This document shows positions 8,362-17,398 of a stretch of 64,000 bases of DNA, piece after piece (positions within the stretch are counted from its first letter, which is position 1; every line of letters starts with the position of its first letter). Source of the stretch: Clostridia bacterium (GTDB taxonomy: Bacteria; Bacillota; Clostridia; Oscillospirales; CAG-272); assembly GCA_017467105.1 (NCBI GenBank), contig JAFTSU010000005.1, positions 46,571-110,570 on the forward strand, in the 5' to 3' direction. Under the pieces are notes generated by a model. The model did not search any database. It was given only the letters and a program-made list of their open reading frames with translations, and was not told the origin of the DNA. The position numbers and the translations under genes were made by a program.

Positions 8362-10785
8362 ATGCAGGATATTAAAGAGAGATATCTTAATGCCAAGCGC
8401 GCGCTCTTTGATAAGGCATTCGGCGCGAGATTGAACCCCGAGCAATGCAGAGCTGTGTTTACTACGCGCGGACCTCTTCTTGTGCTTGCGGGTGCAGGCA
8501 GCGGAAAGACCACCGTCCTTGTTAACCGTATTTCTTACCTTATTAAATACGGTAACGCGTATTATTCGGACGTATGTCCCGATGGACTTAGTGAGGAGGC
8601 GGTCAAGGCTCTGGAATATGCTATTGATTTCACACCGGATGAGATCGATGAAATACTTCCTCAGTTCATTGTTGATCCCGCGCCACCCTGGTCGGTTTTA
8701 GCTATAACCTTCACCAATAAGGCGGCCGGTGAGATACGCGACAGACTTCTATCCACCTTTGACGACGCCAGCATTGCCGCATCGGTATGGTCGGGTACAT
8801 TCCACTCCGTTTGTATGCGAATTCTTCGCAAATTCGGAGATCTCGTGGGGCTTCGCCAGGGCTTTTCAATATACGATACGGATGATAAAAAGAGAATGAT
8901 CTCCGACTGTATGAAGGAGCTTCAGATAGACGAGAAGACTCTGTCTGCCCGCGCTGTAGCCGATATTATCAGTCGCTCAAAGGACTCACTGTTGGGTCCT
9001 GATGAGATGGATACGGGAATTGATCCGAGGGCGGCAAGAGTCAGAGAAATATACGCTCTTTACGAGAGAAAAATGCAGGCTAATAACGCGGTAGACTTTG
9101 ACGATATTATCAAGAAGACCGTTCTGCTATTGCAAAATGAGCCTGAGGTGCTGTCCTACTACAGCCGTAAGTTTAAATACGTTCTGGTAGACGAATATCA
9201 GGATACTAACCACGCTCAGTTCGTTCTGATAGACCTTCTTTCGTCGGGATACAGAAACGTTATGGTGGTTGGTGACGATGACCAGAGTATTTATAAATTC
9301 AGAGGCGCAACGGTAGAAAATATTCTTAGCTTTGATCGCACCTATACGGACGCTACTGTGATCAAGCTTGAGCAGAATTACCGCTCCACAGCGACTATCC
9401 TCGATGCCGCAAATGCCGTGATAAGAAGAAACGGCAACCGTCATAACAAGGTACTCTGGTCAGACAGAGGAGAAGGAGAGAAAATAACGGTTAACTGTCT
9501 CGAGAGCGCTGATGCGGAGGGAAGATATATACTCGATAAGATCTCTGCAGGCGTGCGCACTGGCGGCAGAAAATATATGGATCACGCAGTGCTTTACCGA
9601 TTGAACGCGCTGGGCAGATCTCTTCAGACTACGTTTTCGAAGAGCGGAATACCATACAAGGTTTTCGGAGATATGCGCTTCTACGATCGCAAGGAGATCA
9701 AGGATATGGTGGCGTACCTTACGGTCATCACCACTCCTGAGGACAGCCTGCGACTTAAGAGAGTTATAAACGAGCCTAAGCGAAAGATAGGTGCCGCTAC
9801 CGTTGACGCTGTGGAAACGATAGCGAACACGGTAGGACTTTCTATGTTTACGGTTATGGAGCGTGCCGATGAATACGTGGCGCTTGCTAAATCAGCGGAG
9901 AAGCTTAAGGCGTTTACCTCAATGATAAACAAGGTGAGGGAGGAAAAGAAATCTCCCTCAGAGATACTGAAGGTGATTTTTGAGTCCTCCGGATACCGCG
10001 ATATGCTCGCCTCCGAGGGATTTGAGGGCAGAGGAAAGCTTGAGAACGTAGAGGAGCTTATTAACGGCGCCGCAGAGTACGAGGCGAGATGCGTCGCAGA
10101 GGAAACGGAGCCGACTCCGCAGGGATTTTTAGAGGAGATATCTCTCGTCACCGACGTAGATAAGTACGACGAGAGCGCTGACGCCGTGGTGCTTATGACC
10201 ATTCACTCTGCTAAGGGACTTGAGTTCCCCGTAGTATTCCTTGCGGGAGTAGAGGAGGGAATCTTCCCGTCTCAGCAGAATTTCGGCGAGCCATCGGAGA
10301 TAGATGAGGAGCGCAGGCTTGCCTACGTTGCCATCACAAGAGCTAAGGATAAGCTGTATATCACTCATACAAGAGAGCGTATGATGTATGGCAAAACTAC
10401 GAAAAATCCTCTGTCAAGATTTGTAAAGAACGAGCTCCCGACGAGCCTTGTAGAGCAGGACAAGCCGGCGATAGTGCCGCCCCGTGTCAATTCATACGGG
10501 TCAGAGCAGTACCGTAGGGCGAGAAACGAATATGCGGAATCCGATTTCAGCGAGCTTCGTCGCAGGGTGGATATTGCTCCCACCGTCTCTCGTGAGAAGC
10601 GGGGTGCTAAGGATTACGGCATTATGAAGCTTGCGCCCGGTACGCGCGTCAGACACATAACCTTTGGCGACGGCACCGTAATATCCGCCAGAGATATGGG
10701 TGGCGACGTGCTCTACGAGGTAGGCTTTGATAACCACGGCACCAAGAAGCTGATGGCAACCTTCGCAAAGCTTCAGAAGATCTGA
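8362..10785 (+). CDS. pcrA: ATP-dependent DNA helicase PcrA/UvrD
   Basis: This SF1A 3'-5' DNA helicase is used in repair and in clearing RecA or RNA polymerase from DNA. All motifs are present: AGAGSGKTTV (Walker A, residues 43-52), LAITFTNKAAGEI (Ia), YVLVDEYQDTN (II), GDDDQSIYKFRGA (III), QNYRST (IV), MTIHSAKGLEFPVVF (V) and RRLAYVAITRAK (VI). The C-terminus ends in the PcrA-type Tudor-like domain (RVRHITFGDGTVI... LMATFAKLQKI). At 807 residues it is ~80 longer than usual, partly from a ~42-residue acidic insertion between motifs I and Ia (residues ~64-106). The ATG at 8362 follows GGAAAGGA at a long spacing. Confidence 0.97.
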   Translation: MQDIKERYLNAKRALFDKAFGARLNPEQCRAVFTTRGPLLVLAGAGSGKTTVLVNRISYLIKYGNAYYSDVCPDGLSEEAVKALEYAIDFTPDEIDEILPQFIVDPAPPWSVLAITFTNKAAGEIRDRLLSTFDDASIAASVWSGTFHSVCMRILRKFGDLVGLRQGFSIYDTDDKKRMISDCMKELQIDEKTLSARAVADIISRSKDSLLGPDEMDTGIDPRAARVREIYALYERKMQANNAVDFDDIIKKTVLLLQNEPEVLSYYSRKFKYVLVDEYQDTNHAQFVLIDLLSSGYRNVMVVGDDDQSIYKFRGATVENILSFDRTYTDATVIKLEQNYRSTATILDAANAVIRRNGNRHNKVLWSDRGEGEKITVNCLESADAEGRYILDKISAGVRTGGRKYMDHAVLYRLNALGRSLQTTFSKSGIPYKVFGDMRFYDRKEIKDMVAYLTVITTPEDSLRLKRVINEPKRKIGAATVDAVETIANTVGLSMFTVMERADEYVALAKSAEKLKAFTSMINKVREEKKSPSEILKVIFESSGYRDMLASEGFEGRGKLENVEELINGAAEYEARCVAEETEPTPQGFLEEISLVTDVDKYDESADAVVLMTIHSAKGLEFPVVFLAGVEEGIFPSQQNFGEPSEIDEERRLAYVAITRAKDKLYITHTRERMMYGKTTKNPLSRFVKNELPTSLVEQDKPAIVPPRVNSYGSEQYRRARNEYAESDFSELRRRVDIAPTVSREKRGAKDYGIMKLAPGTRVRHITFGDGTVISARDMGGDVLYEVGFDNHGTKKLMATFAKLQKI

Positions 10786-10922
10786 TTTTCTATTTGTATA
10801 CTCTCTGTATAACGGTGGGAAATCCGATCATCATAAAGTAACGGTAAATTTCAAAAGCACAGAAAAAAGCACGAAAACAAAAGTAAAAAGCATCCAAAGA
10901 AATTCGGAGGAAAGGAGAAGCT

Positions 10923-12209
10923 ATGTCGGGCGAAAAGACCATAGTAACCTCGAACGGAATCAAAATCCACAGCTACAAGGTAACAACAGCTCATAGCTTT
11001 TACCTTTCGCTGTATCTTCGTGTCGGCAGTATGTACGAGAGCGGCGAGGAGAGCGGTATCACTCATTTTCTCGAGCACGCCCTCATCAGAAACGTAAACA
11101 GTCTGATGGATGGTAAGCTCTATACCGTGCTCGATCAGAACGGTATAGCCTTTAACGCCTCAACCTACAGCGAGATGGTGCAGTTTTACATTACGGGCGC
11201 GCCCGACAGCTTCAGAACGTGCGCCGAGATACTGACCCGTCTCTTCTCGCCGATACGCCTCTCCTCCTCCGAGCTCCGCATTGAAAGAGAGCGCATCAAG
11301 GCGGAGATCAGAGAGTCGGATGACAAAAGCTCTCTCACGTCATTTTCCGGCGGGATAGTGCACGACGGTACGTCTCTTTCCCGTTCTATTTTGGGAACCC
11401 TCGGCAGTGTGTCGCGCATCGGATGCACCGGACTTGAAGGCTACCGCCGCCGCGCGTTCGTGGCGGATAATTTGTTCGTTTATCTCACGGGTGCCTTTGA
11501 CGATAGCGATCTCACTACCCTCTCCGAGCTTCTCGGCGGTGTGGAGCTCTACGAAGGCGAGATTCACGATAACACCGCACCCGTGTCGCGAAATTTCGGC
11601 AAAAGAGAGCCGAAAATATATGTAAAAAACGCAGATTTTACAATGGTTCGCTTCAGCTTTGATATGGATATGTCCCGCATCAAGGCAGGAGTTGACGATC
11701 TGATATACGATATTCTCCTGGAGGGCTACAGCTCACCCTTCTTTATCGAAATGAGTGAGAAGCGCGGGCTGTTCTACGATCTTACGGGTGGGGTAGAGAA
11801 GTATCGCAATATAGGCACCTTCTTCTTCTCCTTTGAGGTGCGCAGCGACAAGGTCGTTGACTCGCTTAGACAAGCGCTTAAGGTCCTCTCTGATTTTAAA
11901 TCCCGCACCCTCTCCGAGGAGGAGTGTATGAAGGCAAGCTACACCCGCAACGGCATGATGCTTTGCGACGATGTGCGCGACCTTAATTTCACCCTCGCCT
12001 ATGATTCTCATATTCTTGATGCTCCCTACCGTACCGTAGAGGAGAGGGTTAGGTGGTATGACGCCATTACCCCCGAAATGATCAGAGAGGCAGCAGAGAT
12101 AATCTTCGCTCCCGAGAATATGGTCGTTGCCGTAAAGGGCAACAAGCGCAAGCTGGATATTCCCGCGCTTGAGAGTCTGATTTGCGGCTATCACAAGGGG
12201 CTTTTGTAG
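10923..12209 (+). CDS. M16-family zinc metallopeptidase
   Basis: This is an insulinase-family (M16) peptidase. The inverted zinc motif HFLEH (residues 48-52) and the downstream acidic helix supplying the third ligand (IERERIKAEIRE, about 120-130) are intact, so activity is expected. The C-terminal M16 domain has the family's SPFFIEMSEKRGLFYDL stretch. It has 428 residues and no signal peptide, so it is cytoplasmic. GGAGGAAAGGAG precedes the ATG. In many Clostridia such genes occur as an active/inactive pair; here only one is present. The natural substrate is unknown. Confidence 0.9.
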   Translation: MSGEKTIVTSNGIKIHSYKVTTAHSFYLSLYLRVGSMYESGEESGITHFLEHALIRNVNSLMDGKLYTVLDQNGIAFNASTYSEMVQFYITGAPDSFRTCAEILTRLFSPIRLSSSELRIERERIKAEIRESDDKSSLTSFSGGIVHDGTSLSRSILGTLGSVSRIGCTGLEGYRRRAFVADNLFVYLTGAFDDSDLTTLSELLGGVELYEGEIHDNTAPVSRNFGKREPKIYVKNADFTMVRFSFDMDMSRIKAGVDDLIYDILLEGYSSPFFIEMSEKRGLFYDLTGGVEKYRNIGTFFFSFEVRSDKVVDSLRQALKVLSDFKSRTLSEEECMKASYTRNGMMLCDDVRDLNFTLAYDSHILDAPYRTVEERVRWYDAITPEMIREAAEIIFAPENMVVAVKGNKRKLDIPALESLICGYHKGLL

Positions 12210-12225
12210 CACGGGGGTGGCGTAA

Positions 12226-12876
12226 ATGTTAAAATGCGTTATATTTGATATGGACGGCACCTTGCTGAACACTCTGCCCACCATAACCTATTATCTGAAT
12301 GTTACCTTGCATCAATTCTCCCTCCCATCTATCAGTGAGGACGAATGCCGAACCTACGTTGGCGGCGGTGCACGCAATCTGGTGCTTCGTACTCTTGCTG
12401 CCCGCGGCGTTACCGATAGTTCTACCGCGGAGTCCTTCTTGCGCATCTATTCGGGCGCTTACGATTCCGCGCCCTATTATCTTACGGAGGCTTATCCCGG
12501 TATATATTCTCTGATAGACGAGCTTAGATCTCGCGGTATCAGGCTGGCGGTGCTATCCAATAAGCCCGACTTTGCCACCCGATCTATTGCCGACCGCTTC
12601 TTCAACGGCAGCTTTGACTTGGTTCACGGCGGCAGGGATAACGTGCCTCTCAAGCCCGCGCGCCTTGCCGTGGATATGATGCTTTCCGAGCTGGGCGTTT
12701 ATCCGTATGAATGTGCCTACGTAGGAGATAGCGAGATTGATGCTTCTACAGGCAAAAACGCGGAGCTCGGTCTCACCGTAGGTGTGAGCTGGGGCTTCCG
12801 TGACAGAAGCGCTCTCCTTGGCGCTGATTCAATAGCCGACACAGCAAACGAGCTGTTGCATATTCTCCTTTCATAA
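12226..12876 (+). CDS. HAD-superfamily phosphatase, phosphoglycolate phosphatase-like
   Basis: This is a 216-residue HAD hydrolase with motif I FDMDGTL (nucleophile Asp 9, acid/base Asp 11), motif II LSNK, motif III Lys in PLKPA and motif IV YVGDSEID. A four-helix cap lies between motifs I and II, as in Gph/PgmB-type enzymes. The substrate cannot be set from sequence; 2-phosphoglycolate or a sugar phosphate are usual. It follows the M16 gene by 16 bases and is probably cotranscribed; a terminator follows. Confidence 0.9.
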   Translation: MLKCVIFDMDGTLLNTLPTITYYLNVTLHQFSLPSISEDECRTYVGGGARNLVLRTLAARGVTDSSTAESFLRIYSGAYDSAPYYLTEAYPGIYSLIDELRSRGIRLAVLSNKPDFATRSIADRFFNGSFDLVHGGRDNVPLKPARLAVDMMLSELGVYPYECAYVGDSEIDASTGKNAELGLTVGVSWGFRDRSALLGADSIADTANELLHILLS

Positions 12877-12881
12877 TAGTC

Positions 12882-12908
12882 AGGGCAGCCGCACGGCTGC
12901 CCTTTCTT
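12882..12908 (+). terminator. Intrinsic terminator after HAD gene
   Basis: A 9-bp stem AGGGCAGCC (12882-12890) / GGCTGCCCT (12895-12903) with loop GCAC is followed by a short T-rich run, directly after the HAD stop codon. Confidence 0.85.
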
Positions 12909-12963
12909 AATTTCGTTATATAAAATTTTTGAGCTGCTTTACAAATTGTTAGTCTATTTTCTA

Positions 12964-12992
12964 TGGAAAAATCGGTACGACCGATGTATAAT
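12964..12992 (+). promoter_or_regulatory. Promoter with operator-like palindrome for DUF4091 gene
   Basis: TATAAT lies at 12987-12992 with a weak -35 (TGGAAA, 12964-12969). A perfect inverted repeat ATCGGT-ACG-ACCGAT (12971-12985) fills the spacer, the classic position for a repressor. No cognate regulator is adjacent. Confidence 0.55.
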
Positions 12993-13134
12993 ATATGTGT
13001 AACCGTATTACTGTCTGCAGTCGGACCCGCATTTCGAATTAAATTCACATAACGCATTGAATTTACGCAACACATCAAATTCACTTGAACAGATATATAA
13101 CGGAAATCTATATAAGCATAAAGAAGGAACCGCC

Positions 13135-14835
13135 ATGTTAAAAACCAAAATAGTTTCAAGCCAAGAAAAAATATTCGTAGATGATAAGCTATCCTCCTTT
13201 GCCCCTGTTACTACGCTCACAGCCCTTGGCGGCGAGGTGGTTAATTTCCAGCTGATATACGTGGACGAGGGCGAGCCCTATCTGCCCGTGCGTCCGATCT
13301 GCAATCTCTCCGTTTCGGGTGACCTTGCTGAGTACGTAACCGTCCGCGACGTTCGCTCCGTCCCTGTTGACAGACCCACGCTGCCGGGCATCACCGACTC
13401 TAACTATTTGCGCACCACCCCCGGTATATACCCCGATATACTCACTCCTCTGCGTTACGGCGGTAAGGTGGTCATATCCCGTGATAAGCTTCGCTCACTG
13501 TGGCTTGAAGTGCGCATTCCCCACGATTTCTCGGGCGATGGAGTGTTGACTCTTTCCATCAGCATGGAGAGCGGCGCAGTAGGCGATACCGGCGTGGCTC
13601 ACTTTGACGGCGAACCTATAGCGACGGAGAGTATCAAGCTTTGCGTAATAGGTGTGTCTCTTCCCCCACAGGAGCTTTTGCACACTCAGTGGTTCTACTG
13701 TGACTGTCTGGCATCCTATTACAACGTGCCGGTATGGTCTGACGAGCACTGGGAGATTATAGAGAATTTTGCTAAGGTTGCAGTTGAGAGGGGCAGAAAT
13801 ATGCTCTATACTCCTCTGCTCACCCCCGCACTTAATGTAAACCCACCCTACGAAAGATTGCCAAGCCAGCTTGTAGGCGTGTCTCTCAATGATGGAGAAT
13901 ACACCTTTGATTTCACGAATGTTGACCGATGGGTTGATATGTGCGACAGAATTGGTGTAAAATACCTTGAGATAGCTCATTTTTACGATCAGCATAAGGC
14001 GGCGCACAGCGCCAAGGTCTACGGCGCGGTTGACGGAAGCTATAAATGCATCTTCGGCTGGGACACCTCGTCAGAGGATCCGAAATACGTCAGATTCTTA
14101 CGTGAAATGATCGTAGCCTTTCTCGACCATATGAAGAGCAGGGGGGATGACAAAAGATGCGTATTCCATATAGCCGACGAGCCCCATATTGCAGACCTTG
14201 ATCACTTTAACAAGATCAAGAATAATATATCGGATCTTCTCACTGGCTACGTGATTATGGACGCGCTGTCAAATATCGAGTTTTACAACGTCGGTGCCGT
14301 AACAGAGCCCGTACCCGTAACGTCAAGAGCCATGTTCTTTATAGAGGCGGGCGTGCCAGATCTTTGGGTCTACTACGCTTGCAATCAGGTGGTGGATTAC
14401 TCTAACTGCTATCTGGCAATGCCCTCGTGGCGAACTCGCTCGATAGGTATGCAGTTATACAAATACAACCTTAAGGGATTCCTTCACTGGGGATATAATT
14501 ACTACAATAACCGCGCCTCCGGTGACGCTATTAATCCCTATCTTGACCTAAGCGGAGAGGATTGGGTACCTGCAGGCGATACCTTCATCGTCTATCCCGG
14601 CAATGATGGCAAGCCCTTGGAGTCCATCCGTATTATGACTATGGAGGAGGCTATGCAGGACGTTCGCGCTATGCGCCTTGCTGAGAAATACTATTCTCAC
14701 AGCGAAGTTGTCAGAGAAATGGAGCGTGCCCTCGGCGACGAGATCACCTTCGAAAGATGCGCTCGCACGGCAGACGAAATGCTCCGCGTCAGAGAAGCAG
14801 TAAACCAAATGATAATTCGGGCGATATCCAAGTAA
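13135..14835 (+). CDS. DUF4091-type putative glycoside hydrolase
   Basis: The C-terminal third (FEIEAGVPDLWVYYACNQ-like region and SIGMQLYKYNLKGFLHWGYN) matches the DUF4091 domain found at the end of TIM-barrel proteins that resemble glycosidases. The middle contains acidic residues suited to catalysis (HIADEPHIAD). The ATG at 13135 is chosen because AAGAAGGA lies just upstream; a longer frame from 13057 lacks a ribosome binding site. The resulting 566-residue protein has no signal peptide and is cytoplasmic. It is monocistronic, with an operator-bearing promoter and a strong terminator. Substrate unknown; the hydrolase function is inferred. Confidence 0.78.
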   Translation: MLKTKIVSSQEKIFVDDKLSSFAPVTTLTALGGEVVNFQLIYVDEGEPYLPVRPICNLSVSGDLAEYVTVRDVRSVPVDRPTLPGITDSNYLRTTPGIYPDILTPLRYGGKVVISRDKLRSLWLEVRIPHDFSGDGVLTLSISMESGAVGDTGVAHFDGEPIATESIKLCVIGVSLPPQELLHTQWFYCDCLASYYNVPVWSDEHWEIIENFAKVAVERGRNMLYTPLLTPALNVNPPYERLPSQLVGVSLNDGEYTFDFTNVDRWVDMCDRIGVKYLEIAHFYDQHKAAHSAKVYGAVDGSYKCIFGWDTSSEDPKYVRFLREMIVAFLDHMKSRGDDKRCVFHIADEPHIADLDHFNKIKNNISDLLTGYVIMDALSNIEFYNVGAVTEPVPVTSRAMFFIEAGVPDLWVYYACNQVVDYSNCYLAMPSWRTRSIGMQLYKYNLKGFLHWGYNYYNNRASGDAINPYLDLSGEDWVPAGDTFIVYPGNDGKPLESIRIMTMEEAMQDVRAMRLAEKYYSHSEVVREMERALGDEITFERCARTADEMLRVREAVNQMIIRAISK

Positions 14836-14898
14836 TTGTTTTTTTGCTGATTCTTTGCAAATTTAAGCAAAACGCAAACAAAAGTAGTCATATGCACG

Positions 14899-14936
14899 AA
14901 AAAAGGAACAAATCCTCTCGATTTGTTCCTTTTTTA
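14899..14936. terminator. Bidirectional intrinsic terminator
   Basis: A 15-bp perfect stem (14899-14913 with 14921-14935), built on GGAACAAAT / ATTTGTTCC with A and T runs on either side, lies between the convergent DUF4091 gene and prfB. Confidence 0.92.
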
Positions 14937-14967
14937 TATCCAAGTAATTGTCGTAAATCTATGCCGA

Positions 14968-16086
14968 TCAACCCTCCGGCGCGGTGGAAATATGCTTCAG
15001 ATAAGCGTTGATAAATCCGTCTATCTCACCGTCCATAACAGCGTCAATGTTTCCGTCTTCATAGCCGGTTCTGGTATCCTTAGCCAGAGTATAGGGCATA
15101 AATACGTAGCTTCGGATCTGGCTTCCCCACTCGATATTAGCCTTATTGCCCTGGATGTCCTCGATCCTATCTAGCTTCTCGCGGAGCTTGATCTCCATCA
15201 GCTTTGCCTTCAGCATTTTCAGCGCCGTCTCCTTGTTCTGCAGCTGGCTTCTCTCAGTCTGGCATCCTACCACGATTCCTGTGGGCTTGTGCACGATTCT
15301 GATCGCCGAGTCGGTTTTATTGATGTGCTGACCACCTGCACCGGATGAGCGGTGAGCGGTTATATCCAAATCCTCATCCTTTATAATGATGGTGTTATCA
15401 TCCTCAAATTCGGGCATGACCTCTACTGATGCAAAGGACGTATGACGTCTGCCGGACGCGTCGAAGGGAGATACTCTGACAAGTCTGTGTACGCCGTTCT
15501 CACTCTTCAGATATCCGTACGCATTCAGACCCTCGATCATAATAGTGGCAGACTTTATTCCTGCCTCGTCCCCGTCAAGCCAATCGATGAGCTTAACGTT
15601 AAAGCCGCTCTTTTCGCCCCATCTGGTATACATACGGTAGAGCATAGACGCCCAGTCCTGCGCCTCGGTACCGCCTGCGCCCGGGTGGAAGGAGAGTATA
15701 GCGTTATTTTTGTCGTATGGACCGGAGAGAAGGACCTCTATCCTCTTTCTCTCAGCCTCGTTTTCTATAAATTCGGTTTCAGCGAGAACCTCCTCTACAG
15801 AGTCCTCGTCATTTGCCTCTATAGCCATCTCGCAGAGCATATGGGTATCCTCCAGCTTTGCGAGCAGTGCCTCGTAGCTCTCGTACTTATCCTTCATCTG
15901 CTTGATTACGCGCAGCTTTCTTGACGACGCCTCTGCGTCATTCCAGAAGTCCTGGATAAGCGTTTCTCTCTCGAGATCCGCACACTTTTCCTTTATTTCC
16001 TCTATTTTGAGCTGGTTTCCAAGCTCCTCCAACACGCTATGTAGCGCTGTAAGTCTTCTCTTCGCCTCTTCAAGAGCAACTATCAT
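14968..16086 (-). CDS. prfB: Peptide chain release factor 2
   Basis: RF2 recognises UGA and UAA stop codons and triggers peptide release. The tripeptide motif SPF (RVSPFDASGRRHTSF) identifies RF2 rather than RF1; the catalytic GGQ is in SSGAGGQHINKTDSAIR. The start is ATG at 16086, preceded by TAAAGGAAAA; the frame extends upstream to a TTG at 16128 without a ribosome binding site. The 372-residue frame is continuous. The +1 programmed frameshift with an internal UGA near codon 25, which autoregulates RF2 in many bacteria, is absent. Confidence 0.97.
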   Translation of the reverse strand: MIVALEEAKRRLTALHSVLEELGNQLKIEEIKEKCADLERETLIQDFWNDAEASSRKLRVIKQMKDKYESYEALLAKLEDTHMLCEMAIEANDEDSVEEVLAETEFIENEAERKRIEVLLSGPYDKNNAILSFHPGAGGTEAQDWASMLYRMYTRWGEKSGFNVKLIDWLDGDEAGIKSATIMIEGLNAYGYLKSENGVHRLVRVSPFDASGRRHTSFASVEVMPEFEDDNTIIIKDEDLDITAHRSSGAGGQHINKTDSAIRIVHKPTGIVVGCQTERSQLQNKETALKMLKAKLMEIKLREKLDRIEDIQGNKANIEWGSQIRSYVFMPYTLAKDTRTGYEDGNIDAVMDGEIDGFINAYLKHISTAPEG

Positions 16087-16141
16087 ACCGTTTTCCTTTA
16101 CGTTCGTAGGTTTTTGCAAATCTTTCAAAATTCACCAATAT

Positions 16142-16170
16142 ATTTTACCATAAACAAACAGAAAAGTAAA
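16142..16170 (-). promoter_or_regulatory. Sigma-A promoter for prfB
   Basis: On the - strand, TTTACT (16170-16165) and TAAAAT (16147-16142) are 17 bases apart, about 55 bases before the prfB start. Confidence 0.65.
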
Positions 16171-16197
16171 TAGTGTTTTAAAATATTTGAATAAATA

Positions 16198-16226
16198 TTG
16201 ATTTTTATCTTATTATATGCTATACT
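16198..16226 (+). promoter_or_regulatory. Sigma-A promoter for DUF1858-trmK
   Basis: TTGATT (16198-16203) and TATACT (16221-16226) are separated by 17 bases and lie about 40 bases before the DUF1858 start. Confidence 0.7.
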
Positions 16227-16264
16227 AAATAATGTTAAACATATTAGAAGGCAGGATAATAAAA

Positions 16265-16465
16265 ATGACAGTTACTAAGGACACACTTATCGGCGATATT
16301 CTCGATTTCGACGTAGAGACTGCAAGATTCTTCTTCGAGATCGGCATGCATTGTCTGGGTTGCCCTCACTCCAGAGGCGAATCTATCGAGGATGCTTGCT
16401 ACGTTCACGGCACCAATGCTGATGAGCTGGTGAAGAAGATCAACGATTACCTCGCATCCAAATGA
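16265..16465 (+). CDS. DUF1858-domain small protein
   Basis: This is a 66-residue protein of the DUF1858 family. The pattern KDTLIGDILDFD... FFEIGMHCLGCPHSRGESIEDAC is characteristic, with a CLGC pair that could be redox-active or bind metal; the family is sometimes named hybrid-cluster-associated disulfide oxidoreductase, but its function is unproven. The ATG at 16265 is preceded by GGCAGGA; an upstream in-frame ATG at 16232 has no site. It overlaps trmK by four bases. Confidence 0.88.
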   Translation: MTVTKDTLIGDILDFDVETARFFFEIGMHCLGCPHSRGESIEDACYVHGTNADELVKKINDYLASK

Positions 16466-17163
16466 TCGAGCGTAAGCTAAACCGCAGGCTTTTATCGGCG
16501 GCGTCGCTTGTACGGCAGGGGGCTGTGTTTGCCGATATCGGCACTGATCACGCCTACCTGCCTATCTTTTTGCTCGATGAGGGGCGCATCAGCCGCGCTG
16601 TCGCCACGGATATAAACGAGGGACCTCTCGCCTCTGCAGAGCGCAACGTGGGCGACGCGGGATACTCTGCTGCGGTCACCTTCCGACTGACAGACGGAGC
16701 GGCGTCACTTGCAGAGCTTGGCATTACCGACTACGCTATCTGCGGTATGGGAGGTGAGCTGATAGCGGAAATAATTTCACACGCCCCCCATCTTTTTGAT
16801 GAAAATCTGCGCCTTATCCTTCAGCCTATGACAAGGCAGGCATATCTTCGCAAATATCTTCTGTCTCATGGCTTTGATATTGAGCGTGAGATCTATACGG
16901 AGGACGGAGGAAAGTATTATACCTGTATGCTGGTGAGCTACAGCGGCGTGCGCCGTGATATATCCGAGGAGGAGGCAACTCTGGGTCTTGGGTCGACGCG
17001 CCATACGGGCGACGGTCGCGTAGGTTATCTCAGAGCCAGACTTTCGTCCCTTCGCCGCGCCGCAGATGGCAAGCTTCGCGGCGGCGTTGCCTTTCCGTCT
17101 GAGCTTGCTCTTATATCTGCGATAGAGAGGCTTATACCGGAAATATTGGAAAATAATACCTGA
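16462..17163 (+). CDS. trmK: tRNA (adenine(22)-N1)-methyltransferase
   Basis: TrmK methylates N1 of A22 in tRNA using S-adenosylmethionine. The SAM-binding motif I is FADIGTDHAYLPI (near residue 25), followed by ATDINEGPL and the catalytic-region CGMGGELIAEI. The length of 233 residues is standard. The start overlaps the DUF1858 stop by four bases. trmK and the Nif3-family gene downstream are neighbours in most Firmicutes, which supports the call. Confidence 0.95.
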   Translation: MIERKLNRRLLSAASLVRQGAVFADIGTDHAYLPIFLLDEGRISRAVATDINEGPLASAERNVGDAGYSAAVTFRLTDGAASLAELGITDYAICGMGGELIAEIISHAPHLFDENLRLILQPMTRQAYLRKYLLSHGFDIEREIYTEDGGKYYTCMLVSYSGVRRDISEEEATLGLGSTRHTGDGRVGYLRARLSSLRRAADGKLRGGVAFPSELALISAIERLIPEILENNT

Positions 17164-17398
17164 GCTGCCGCGTCAATTTTTGCCCGACCTTATCCTTAGT
17201 GGACTTTGCCGCGGATCGTATTCCGAGCTTACTTATTGACCGGCTTTTTGGTCTCTCTTAGCTTCCGCACTCTTCCGATATTCAGAGCCTGGACGATACT
17301 ATCCAATGCGCTTGCCCTAATCCCAGCGGTACAGGGCGCGTCACTTTAAATAACATAAAAACTACCTTGTGTGCTAAGTCGCACAGATCGGAGCTTAA

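Noticed and set aside
17164-17398. Missed small gene between trmK and Nif3
   Set aside because: No frame with a start and ribosome binding site; short interrupted frames only.
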